Source of the DNA: Devosiaceae bacterium
GTDB taxonomy: Bacteria; Pseudomonadota; Alphaproteobacteria; Rhizobiales; Devosiaceae
Assembly (NCBI GenBank): GCA_021648375.1
Contig: JAKISW010000005.1
Span: 1 to 64,000 of the forward strand
Direction of reading: 5' to 3'
DNA: 64,000 bases
Shown: in pieces, positions 1-6,355 of the stretch
How the letters are laid out: the number at the start of each line of letters is the position of its first letter
How positions within the stretch are numbered: position 1 is the stretch's first letter
Notes under the pieces: model-generated
What the model saw: the letters and a program-made list of their open reading frames with translations, nothing else
Told to the model about the DNA's origin: nothing
The model's database searches: none
Translations under genes and position numbers: made by a program

Positions 1-464
1 CCGCCGCGCAAAATCGCCCCATTGCCCGACATCAGACAAAGGGCGGCAGCGTCTGCTGTGACATTGGGACGGCTTTCATAAATTATCCCGATTACGCCTA
101 TGGGAGTGCGCACCCGTGAAATCTTCAGGCCAGTTGGCACTTCCCATTGGGCGATGACCTGCCCTACCGGATCATCCAGTTTGGCAATGGCGCGAATGGA
201 GGTGACAATGTCTGCAAGACGGGCGCTGTTCAGAGTTAGGCGATCGGTGAAGGAAGCGCTTAGGCCTGTTTGTTTAGCGCGCTCAAGATCAATTTTATTG
301 GCCTCAAGAATTTGGCTCTCGTTTGCTTCAATTTCATTAGCAGCGTTCAACAGGGCATTGATTTTGGTTTTGGTTTCAGTGTTGGCCAAAGCATTGGCGG
401 CGATTTTTGCTCTTTTGCCCATATCCAGCATCAGGGCTTTTATATCTTGTTTGCTATCACTCAT
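1..464 (-). CDS. proA: Gamma-glutamyl phosphate reductase (N-terminal part, cut by window edge)
   Basis: Second enzyme of proline synthesis: NADPH-dependent reduction of glutamyl 5-phosphate to glutamate semialdehyde in the cytosol. The visible 154 residues begin MSDSKQDIKALMLDMGKRAK and contain the family stretch ESRPNVTADAAALCL followed by SGNGAILRGG, matching the N-terminal aldehyde-dehydrogenase-like nucleotide-binding half of ProA. The rest, including the catalytic cysteine, lies beyond position 1. The ATG at 462-464 overlaps the proB stop by 8 bp, so the two are translationally coupled; ProB passes its labile product to ProA. The identification is secure although the gene is incomplete. 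Confidence 0.95.
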   Translation of the reverse strand, partial: MSDSKQDIKALMLDMGKRAKIAANALANTETKTKINALLNAANEIEANESQILEANKIDLERAKQTGLSASFTDRLTLNSARLADIVTSIRAIAKLDDPVGQVIAQWEVPTGLKISRVRTPIGVIGIIYESRPNVTADAAALCLMSGNGAILRG

Positions 465-1620
465 GATCTTGGTTTCCCGTTATACTTTGCCCAATGCTCA
501 CCAGATTGTCAGAATGTACCAGTTCGGTGCGGTTCATATATCCGAACATGCCCATAATGGCTTCACTCTTTTTGCCCATGGCTTTGCTAGCCTCAGTCTG
601 GTTCATGGAAACCAAACCACGGGCAATCTCTATGTTCTTGGGATCAATAATTGAAACTGCATCACCACGATCAAAGTCGCCGCTGATGTTTTTCACCCCG
701 ACCGGCAACAATGATTTTCCCTTGCTGATGGCCAGAGCTGCTCCGTCATCAATATGAATGGAGCCGGATATTTCAAGGGTTCCCAAAATCCAGCTCTTTC
801 TGGCTGCTGCCGGGCTTTGACTGGCTGGGAACAATGTGTGTTTTGCCCCGGATGCCAGCGCTGCAAGGGGATGGTTTTTGGTGCCATTGGCAATGATCAT
901 CGAAGTGCCGGAACGGGTGGCGATTTTGGCCGCGTCCAGCTTGGTGGCCATGCCGCCTTTGGCCAGATGGTTTTTGGTGCCGGAAGCCATAGCCTCGATT
1001 TCCGGGGTGACAGATCTGACCATGGGCAGGTGAATTGATTTTTTATCTGCTTCGGGTGGGGAGGTGTAAAGGCCGTCAATATCTGAAAGCAAAACCAGAC
1101 AGTCCGAACCGATCATTGATGCTACACGGGCCGAAAGCCTGTCATTGTCCCCATAGCGGATTTCGGATGTGGCAACGCTGTCATTCTCGTTGATAATTGG
1201 CACTGCCCCCAATTCCAACAGGGTAAGAATGGTGGCGCGGGCATTGATATAATGGCGCCGTTCCTCGGTAATATTGGGGGTCAATAAAATCTGCCCGGTG
1301 GTGATTTTTTTTGCAGCCAAAGCATCGCGCCACGCCTGAGCCAGCGCAACCTGGCCAACACTGGCGCAGGCCTGATTTTGAGTCAGAGACAGGGATTTAT
1401 CCTCAAATCCCAGCAGGGTACGCCCAAGAGAAATAGCCCCGGAAGAAACCACAAGGATTTGCATGCCGGTTTTTTTAAGCCTTGAAATATCGGCGGCTAA
1501 AGAATTGAGCCAGTCCTGACGTAATTGCCCGTTTATGGCATCAACCAAAAGGGCCGAGCCAACTTTAATGGTTAAGCGGTCAAAGCCAAGAATAACCCGG
1601 TTTTGTTTTAAGGAGACCAT
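457..1620 (-). CDS. proB: Glutamate 5-kinase with PUA domain
   Basis: Catalyses ATP-dependent phosphorylation of glutamate, the first and normally proline-inhibited step of proline synthesis. The 387-residue length fits the two-domain form: an amino-acid kinase domain with KVGSALLV (about residues 19-26), SSGAISLG (59-66) and INENDSVA (143-150, substrate binding), then a C-terminal PUA domain from about residue 285. It overlaps obg upstream by 13 bp and proA downstream by 8 bp, so obg-proB-proA is one tightly coupled minus-strand operon. The ATG at 1618-1620 is the natural start because it gives the conserved MVSLK N-terminus of alphaproteobacterial ProB. Confidence 0.96.
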   Translation of the reverse strand: MVSLKQNRVILGFDRLTIKVGSALLVDAINGQLRQDWLNSLAADISRLKKTGMQILVVSSGAISLGRTLLGFEDKSLSLTQNQACASVGQVALAQAWRDALAAKKITTGQILLTPNITEERRHYINARATILTLLELGAVPIINENDSVATSEIRYGDNDRLSARVASMIGSDCLVLLSDIDGLYTSPPEADKKSIHLPMVRSVTPEIEAMASGTKNHLAKGGMATKLDAAKIATRSGTSMIIANGTKNHPLAALASGAKHTLFPASQSPAAARKSWILGTLEISGSIHIDDGAALAISKGKSLLPVGVKNISGDFDRGDAVSIIDPKNIEIARGLVSMNQTEASKAMGKKSEAIMGMFGYMNRTELVHSDNLVSIGQSITGNQDHE

Positions 1621-2651
1621 TGCTTTTCCTCAGGGGTTTTTTCGGCCTCAATCTGATTTAGTTTTTTTTGATCCAGCGCCCTAACGATGGCAAATAACAC
1701 TTGGTCAACGCCTTTTTTGGAGGCGGCGGAAGCGGCCAGCAATTCGCCTTTTATTACCGGGCGCAGGGCGGCAAGTTTTTCTTTTACCATTTCATCGGTC
1801 AGGGCATCGATTTTGTTGAGAACGACAATTTGTTTTTTGTCGGCAAGGCCGTTTCCATAGGCATTAAGTTCAGTGCGAATGGTTTTATAGGAGGCAACCA
1901 CGTCTTCTGATGTGCCATCAATCAGATGCACATTGACCACGCACCTCTCCACATGGCCCAAAAACCTGTCGCCAATGCCTGCCCCTTCGTGGGCACCCTC
2001 GATAAGGCCTGGGATGTCGGCTAGCACAAAGTCTTTCTCTCCAATGCGCACCACGCCAAGATTTGGATGCAGGGTGGTAAAGGGATAATCGGCAATTTTA
2101 GGCTTTGCGGCGGATACCGAGCTCAAAAATGTGGATTTCCCTGCGTTGGGCAGGCCAACAAGACCGGCATCTGCAATGAGTTTTAAGCGCAGCCATATCC
2201 ATTTTTCAATTCCAGGCAGGCCGGGATTGGCATGGCGGGGAGCTCGATTGGATGAGGATTTGAAATGGGCGTTGCCAAATCCGCCATTGCCGCCGGTCAG
2301 TAAAATGATTTTTTGACCCACGGCCGTAAAGTCCGCCAAAAGGGTTTCATTATCTTCTTCAAAAACCTGGGTGCCAACGGGAACTCTTAAAACTATGTGT
2401 TCCCCATTGGGGCCTGTGCGGTCTTTGCCCATGCCACCGATACCGGCATCGGCCTTGTAATGTTGCATATAGCGATAATCAATCAGGGTATTTAGACCAT
2501 CGACACATTCAACGATTACATCGCCACCGCGCCCGCCATTGCCACCGGCCGGGCCTCCAAATTCCACATATTTTTCACGGCGAAAAGCCACGGCTCCACC
2601 GCCGCCATTGCCGGATTTGATAAATATTCTGGCCTGATCAAGAAATTTCAT
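1608..2651 (-). CDS. obg: Obg/CgtA GTPase, ribosome assembly
   Basis: Essential GTPase acting in 50S subunit maturation and stress signalling. The 347-residue protein has the glycine-rich Obg fold (residues 1-155, with repeated GGNGG and GGRGG loops), then the G domain with G1 GLPNAGKST (166-174), G3 DIPG (212-215) and G4 NKID. The short C-terminal tail is charged. The family is recognised without doubt. It heads the obg-proB-proA operon, and the 107-bp gap upstream of its ATG probably holds the promoter. Position downstream of rplU-rpmA is the order common in Hyphomicrobiales. Confidence 0.97.
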   Translation of the reverse strand: MKFLDQARIFIKSGNGGGGAVAFRREKYVEFGGPAGGNGGRGGDVIVECVDGLNTLIDYRYMQHYKADAGIGGMGKDRTGPNGEHIVLRVPVGTQVFEEDNETLLADFTAVGQKIILLTGGNGGFGNAHFKSSSNRAPRHANPGLPGIEKWIWLRLKLIADAGLVGLPNAGKSTFLSSVSAAKPKIADYPFTTLHPNLGVVRIGEKDFVLADIPGLIEGAHEGAGIGDRFLGHVERCVVNVHLIDGTSEDVVASYKTIRTELNAYGNGLADKKQIVVLNKIDALTDEMVKEKLAALRPVIKGELLAASAASKKGVDQVLFAIVRALDQKKLNQIEAEKTPEEKQWSP

Positions 2652-2758
2652 TTTGCGGCTACTTTTTTATCTGGTCAGCAAACAGTTTGCTAATAATTTG
2701 TTTAATATCGTGTTTTGTCTCTGTCGAACAGGGAGGTAAAAATTTGATTGTGTGCTGC

Positions 2759-3292
2759 TCATGCTTCGGCACGCCATAGTAATTTAGTTATGTTTTTGTC
2801 TTTGTGCTGCCCACAATCATCAATCTGTGTTGATATTTCATCAAACCCGACTTTTTTTAATACTTTGATCGAGCCTGTGTTTTCTTCCATGGCATGGGCA
2901 AAGATTTTATTGATGCCGGATTTTAAGGCTGCCCCAAGCAGGCCATTTACGGCCTCGGTTGCATAGCCCTTTGCCCAAAAAGGCTCTCCCAGCCAATAGC
3001 CCAGTTCCGGCGCTTCGTCTTCGTTCGTGTGCAGGCTGATAATTCCCATTAAATCGCTGTTTTTATTGGTAATAGCGTAGGAATGTTCTTCGTCTCGCCG
3101 AGCGATATTATTTATAAAATCCAATGCATGCTCACGGGTATAAGGATAGGGCAGGCGGGCCAAAAATTCATGGATGGTTTTGTTGTTGGCCAGAACCTGC
3201 ATGGCTTTGACATCAGCTATTACAGGTGCTCGCAAAAATAACCGCTTGGTTCTGATCGTATCAGGTAGTATTTTTGCAAATTCTTTAGTCAT
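2759..3292 (-). CDS. GNAT-family N-acetyltransferase (RimJ/RimL-like)
   Basis: Acetyl-CoA-dependent N-acetyltransferase of 177 residues. The N-terminus TKRLFLRAPVIADV is the standard opening of RimJ/RimL-type GNATs; ELGYWLGEPFWAKGYATEA holds the acetyl-CoA-binding motif A, and NTGSIKVLKKVGF is the motif B region. Its position between rpmA and obg is conserved in Rhizobium-like genomes, where the substrate is not established; a ribosomal or GTPase-related target can only be guessed from the context. A strong terminator lies immediately upstream (3302-3340), so it probably has its own promoter or relies on read-through. Confidence 0.85.
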   Translation of the reverse strand: MTKEFAKILPDTIRTKRLFLRAPVIADVKAMQVLANNKTIHEFLARLPYPYTREHALDFINNIARRDEEHSYAITNKNSDLMGIISLHTNEDEAPELGYWLGEPFWAKGYATEAVNGLLGAALKSGINKIFAHAMEENTGSIKVLKKVGFDEISTQIDDCGQHKDKNITKLLWRAEA

Positions 3293-3301
3293 AGAAATAA
3301 T

Positions 3302-3340
3302 CCAAAATTAAAGGGAAGCTGGCGTTTGCCGGCTCCCCTT
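3302..3340 (-). terminator. Rho-independent terminator of rplU-rpmA
   Basis: On the minus strand a 13-bp stem (3311-3323 with 3328-3340, one mismatch and one G-U pair) closes a 4-nt loop and is followed by TAATTTT. It sits about 80 bp past the rpmA stop codon and directly before the GNAT gene. Confidence 0.8.
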
Positions 3341-3419
3341 GGAATATTTTTGGATTGTCTGATAAAATCCTTGCCGGGGAGCTTTTTTGCGCCGGTAAGG
3401 TTTTTAAAAATCCCAACCG

Positions 3420-3701
3420 TTATTCTGCAGCTACTTTTTCAGGTGAGGCTGCCGGGTCTACGGATACAAAGGTTTTGCCACCGCTTCGCTTGGAAAATGT
3501 TACGTTACCGTCAACCAAAGCAAAAATTGTATGATCTCTGCCGATGCCAACATTTTCACCCGGATGCCATTTGGTGCCACGCTGGCGAATGATGATATTG
3601 CCGGGAACGACGATTTCGCCGCCGAATTTTTTAACACCAAGACGCCGACCTGCGGTATCACGTCCGTTGCGGGATGAACCGCCTGCTTTTTTATGTGCCA
3701 T
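3420..3701 (-). CDS. rpmA: 50S ribosomal protein L27
   Basis: Ribosomal protein near the peptidyl transferase centre. The 93-residue sequence starts MAHKKAGGSSRNGRDTAGRR, the hallmark L27 N-terminus, and has VGIGRDHTIFALVDGNV in the second half. It lacks the cleaved N-terminal extension known from Firmicutes. It follows rplU by 55 bp, a gap containing a small GGGGT-ACCCC palindrome, and is followed by a clear terminator. Confidence 0.98.
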   Translation of the reverse strand: MAHKKAGGSSRNGRDTAGRRLGVKKFGGEIVVPGNIIIRQRGTKWHPGENVGIGRDHTIFALVDGNVTFSKRSGGKTFVSVDPAASPEKVAAE

Positions 3702-3735
3702 TTTTCAAACGCCTTTAGAATTTTTTTGGTTTTAA

Positions 3736-3748
3736 GGGGTTTGACCCC
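3736..3748. repeat. Short palindrome GGGGT-TTG-ACCCC between rplU and rpmA
   Basis: A 5-bp inverted repeat with a 3-nt loop lies just past the rplU stop codon. It resembles the other GGGTC...GACCC palindromes of this window, but it is short enough to be a coincidence or a minor processing hairpin. Confidence 0.4.
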
Positions 3749-3756
3749 AGATTATT

Positions 3757-4389
3757 TTATTTACCGGCAACCAGATCTTTGGCCTGTTGTATCCAGTTAT
3801 CGCGATCAATGCGACCCTTAAATGACAATGCCTCGTCAATCCGGGTCACATCATCTTTGGTGAGTTTGGCCACGTCTTTGAGGGATTTAACATCCAGCGC
3901 GTGCAATTTCTTTTCCAGAGCCGGGCCGACACCTGAAATAAGTTTTAGATCATCAACAAAATCAGTTTTTTCGGTTTTTGATGCAGCTGGTGCTTTTTTA
4001 GTTACAGGAGCTTTTTCTGCGACAGGTTTCTTGTCGGCAGTTTTTTTGGCTGCTGCTTTTTTGGCAGGCTTTTGTCCAGCGGCCAAAATATCGGTAATTT
4101 TTACCAGAGAAAGATTTTGCCTGTGACCCTGGGTGCGGCGATATTTTTTGCGGCGCTTCTTTTTGAATACGATGATTTTTTTGTTGCGGAACTGCTCAAC
4201 CAGCTCTGCGACAACAGTTGCCCCTTCAACCAAAGGAGAGCCAATGGTGACTTCGCTTCCCTGACCAAGCATTAACACCTGATCAAAGGTGATGGTTTCT
4301 CCAGCCTGAGCATCGAGTTTTTCAATTTGCAAAATGTCGTCAGCGGCGACTTTATATTGTTTGCCGCCGGTTTTAATAATCGCGAACAT
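3757..4389 (-). CDS. rplU: 50S ribosomal protein L21 with long C-terminal extension
   Basis: The ribosomal L21 domain covers about residues 1-103 (MFAIIKTGGKQYKVAADD at the start; KKKRRKKYRRTQGHRQ near its end). A second region of about 105 residues follows: an Ala/Lys-rich linker, then DLKLISGVGPALEKKL, which looks like a helix-hairpin-helix module. Such extended L21 proteins are usual in Hyphomicrobiales, whereas the classical protein has about 103 residues. The start is set at 4389, because L21 universally begins MFAI/MYAI; an in-frame upstream ATG at 4446 would add 19 unrelated residues. Likely transcribed from the promoter at 4578-4606. Confidence 0.95.
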   Translation of the reverse strand: MFAIIKTGGKQYKVAADDILQIEKLDAQAGETITFDQVLMLGQGSEVTIGSPLVEGATVVAELVEQFRNKKIIVFKKKRRKKYRRTQGHRQNLSLVKITDILAAGQKPAKKAAAKKTADKKPVAEKAPVTKKAPAASKTEKTDFVDDLKLISGVGPALEKKLHALDVKSLKDVAKLTKDDVTRIDEALSFKGRIDRDNWIQQAKDLVAGK

Positions 4390-4486
4390 ATCTTTATACC
4401 TGCCGGTAAAACCCGGTCCTGTTATTGTCGCGTTCTGTGGCGCCACGATTTACTCAATGTGAAAATGAGCATTAGCGGACTTTTTT

Positions 4487-4509
4487 GAACAAGAACTGAA
4501 TTCTTGTTC
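4487..4509. repeat. 9-bp inverted repeat in the rplU leader
   Basis: GAACAAGAA (4487-4495) and TTCTTGTTC (4501-4509) form a perfect 9-bp stem with a 5-nt loop in the untranslated leader of rplU. On the transcribed (minus) strand it is followed by A residues, not U, so it is not an intrinsic terminator. It could be a leader RNA structure or a protein-binding site. Confidence 0.5.
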
Positions 4510-4577
4510 GGGCCTCGAACTGCGGTTTTATCAAACGAAAATACGCGCCGAAAATTCCGGCACGCGAACTTGAGGCG

Positions 4578-4606
4578 GTTATGTTGGCAAACGGGTCAAG
4601 AGTCAA
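4578..4606 (-). promoter_or_regulatory. Probable sigma-70 promoter of rplU-rpmA
   Basis: Read on the minus strand: TTGACT (4601-4606), a 17-bp spacer, and CATAAC (4578-4583). The spacing is ideal and it points at rplU, leaving a leader of roughly 180 nt. No experimental support can be seen. Confidence 0.6.
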
Positions 4607-4639
4607 GTATTTGTTGCGGGGGGGGTTGGCCTATGCAAT

Positions 4640-4653
4640 ATAGCGCGCGCTAT
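4640..4653. repeat. Perfect 14-bp palindrome ATAGCGCGCGCTAT
   Basis: This palindrome lies between the divergent rplU and tRNA-Ser genes, about 36 bp before the tRNA. It could be part of the tRNA promoter/discriminator region or a protein-binding site. Confidence 0.45.
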
Positions 4654-4688
4654 GCTCAACCTGACTGATATGGGTTGTCCTAAGATGC

Positions 4689-4778
4689 GGAGAGGTGCCG
4701 GAGTGGTCGAACGGGGCGGTCTCGAAAACCGTTGAGCGCGCGAGCGTTCCCAGGGTTCGAATCCCTGTCTCTCCGCCA
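4689..4778 (+). tRNA. tRNA-Ser (anticodon CGA)
   Basis: A 90-nt class II tRNA including an encoded CCA end. The acceptor stem pairs GGAGAGG (4689-4695) with TCTCTCC (4768-4774); G is the discriminator base. The anticodon stem-loop has loop CTCGAAA, giving anticodon CGA (reads UCG). A long variable arm typical of tRNA-Ser follows, then the T arm CAGGG-TTCGAAT-CCCTG. The 3' terminal 19 nt plus about 54 nt of flanking DNA recur at 4927-4998. Confidence 0.96.
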
Positions 4779-4832
4779 CTTATATAAACTCGCCTAAGGT
4801 GAGTTTATATAAGTGATGAATAGGCTTGGTGA
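4760..4832. repeat. Direct repeat copy 1: tRNA-Ser 3' end plus hairpin
   Basis: Copy 1 of a 72-73-nt repeat. It covers the last 19 nt of the tRNA, then an 18-bp imperfect hairpin (4777-4794 with 4798-4815) and the tail GATGAATAGGCTTGGTGA. Compared with copy 2 the stem carries a compensatory pair change (A-T here, G-C there) and the loop is one base longer. Confidence 0.9.
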
Positions 4833-4926
4833 TAAAAAATCTAAGCCTTGAAAAGGCTGGGGTTCGAAAACAAGCTTAGCGAGGAAGGAGCTTAGCGGTT
4901 TCGATGTTGGGGCAAAGCCACAACAT
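4833..4926. other. Spacer between the tRNA-Ser repeats, possible decayed tRNA remnant
   Basis: The spacer has no open reading frame. It contains GGTTCGAAAAC and AGCGAG segments that loosely resemble the anticodon-to-variable-arm part of the adjacent tRNA-Ser, so it may be a decayed tandem tRNA copy. It also has the internal repeat GCTTAGCG. Confidence 0.35.
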
Positions 4927-4998
4927 AATCCCTGTCTCTCCGCCACTTATATAAGCTCGCCTAGGTGAGCTTATATAAGTGATGAATAGGCTTGGTGA
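4927..4998. repeat. Direct repeat copy 2: tRNA-Ser 3' stub plus hairpin
   Basis: This copy repeats the 19-nt tRNA 3' end (ending GTCTCTCCGCCA) and the hairpin (4944-4961 with 4964-4981). No tRNA body precedes it. The arrangement is like an attachment-site duplication or a partial tRNA tandem duplication; no integrase gene is present in the window. Confidence 0.9.
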
Positions 4999-5020
4999 CC
5001 TTGGGGCATAGGCCTATTTT
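4985..5020 (+). terminator. Probable terminator downstream of tRNA-Ser
   Basis: AATAGGC (4985-4991) pairs with GCCTATT (5012-5018), with a 20-nt loop and a T-run at the end. It would end plus-strand transcription just before the convergent rhaI stop codon. The large loop lowers confidence. Confidence 0.45.
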
Positions 5021-6316
5021 CTATACGATCCCGCTTGTTCCTGAAGCAATGGCGGGCCTGATTTTAGCAACACGGACACGATATCCAGAAGCACGATAGG
5101 TTGCAATCGGGTCGATGGAGTTACCTTTGTCGGCGCGAGCCATGGCTAGAATTGGGCTGACATCAGTGCGGAAAGCGGTTTTTAATATTGTTGTTGCGCC
5201 CAGGGCGTCATTAAATTCCTGAGCGTGTTCCAGAGCCGGGCGGTTGACAATAAGTGCCTGAGCATAGGCACGTTGCACCTCCATCGCGCTGACCATAAGG
5301 CTTTCGATGGGGTCTGTAACATTGTGGGACTGATCAAGCATATGGGCCGGATTAAAATCAGGGGCTGCGTTATGCTCAGCGTCTACAAGTTCATTAAACA
5401 CCAAAAACAATCTATAGGGATCAATGGATCCCGTATCCAGATCATCATCACCATATTTACTGTCATTGAAGTGAAATCCGCCAAGTTTGCCAAACTGAAT
5501 GAGGCGCGACACGATCATTTCTATATTCACATTTGGGGCATGGTGGCCCAGATCAACAAGACAAAATGCCTGATCACCAAGTTCGGTGGCGATCAAATAA
5601 TTTGTCCCCCAATCCTGAACGACGGTTGAATAAAATGCCGGCTCAAACATTTTATGCTCGGTGAACACGCGCCAATCGGGGGGCAGGTGTGCATAAATTT
5701 TTTTGGCGGAATCAAGATATCTTTCAAATTGGCGGGCAAAATTAGTCTGACCGGGAAAATTGGAGCCATCACCAACCCATATGGTCAACGCCTTTGATCC
5801 AAGCGCCTGACCAAATGAAATACATTCGATATTGTGGTCAATCGCCTGCTGGCGGGTGGCAGTATCGGCGTGACTGAGCGAGCCGTATTTATAAGAATGG
5901 GTTTGGTTTGCCTGATCCTGAAACGTATTTGAATTAACCGCATCAAAACCCAGGCCAAGGGCATTTCCGCGACCCTTAAGTTCAATCGGATCATCCACCC
6001 GGTCCCAGGGAAAATGCAGCGAAACTGAAGGGGTGGCACCGCTCAATTGGTGAATCAGAGCGCAATCCTCAAGTTTATCAAATATGTGTCGTGGTTCGCC
6101 TGCGCCGGGAAAGCGCGCAAACCTTGTGCCGCCTGTCCCCACACCCCAGGATGGTACAGCAACGCCAAAGGTTGAAACACGGGCTTTAATTTCGTCAATA
6201 TTCTTACCGCGCCTGGCCAGCTGTTCGCCAAGCGCTCGATAATCTGATTGTGTAGCCTCAAGCACCTTTGCGTTTTGCTCGGCGATGAATTCAGCATCAA
6301 TTATTGTCTCGGTCAT
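5021..6316 (-). CDS. rhaI: L-rhamnose isomerase (alphaproteobacterial RhaI type)
   Basis: Converts L-rhamnose to L-rhamnulose in the cytosol. The 431-residue TIM-barrel protein has metal-site stretches such as WRVFTEHKMFEPAFY, LVDLGHHAPNVNIEMIV and GGFHFNDSKYGDDDLD, as in the xylose-isomerase-like RhaI of rhizobia rather than the E. coli enzyme. The start is placed at 6316 (MTETIIDAEF) because GGGGGA lies 5 nt upstream; an earlier in-frame ATG at 6340 lacks such a site. It is the second gene of rhaD-rhaI, 39 bp after rhaD, and divergent from the regulator and importer. Confidence 0.94.
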   Translation of the reverse strand: MTETIIDAEFIAEQNAKVLEATQSDYRALGEQLARRGKNIDEIKARVSTFGVAVPSWGVGTGGTRFARFPGAGEPRHIFDKLEDCALIHQLSGATPSVSLHFPWDRVDDPIELKGRGNALGLGFDAVNSNTFQDQANQTHSYKYGSLSHADTATRQQAIDHNIECISFGQALGSKALTIWVGDGSNFPGQTNFARQFERYLDSAKKIYAHLPPDWRVFTEHKMFEPAFYSTVVQDWGTNYLIATELGDQAFCLVDLGHHAPNVNIEMIVSRLIQFGKLGGFHFNDSKYGDDDLDTGSIDPYRLFLVFNELVDAEHNAAPDFNPAHMLDQSHNVTDPIESLMVSAMEVQRAYAQALIVNRPALEHAQEFNDALGATTILKTAFRTDVSPILAMARADKGNSIDPIATYRASGYRVRVAKIRPAIASGTSGIV

Positions 6317-6355
6317 TTTTCCCCCATGCGGTTTATTCAACGGGTAAAGGCTTGT

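Noticed and set aside
100..654. 184-codon plus-strand frame across proA/proB
   Set aside because: It is antisense to two overlapping conserved enzymes and its product has no recognisable features.
4487..4509. Stem-loop in the rplU leader as a terminator
   Set aside because: On the strand transcribed toward rplU it is followed by A residues; the T-run lies on the wrong side.
4689..5020. Intact genomic island at tRNA-Ser
   Set aside because: Only 94 bp separate the two repeats and no integrase or island genes follow; at most it is a remnant.
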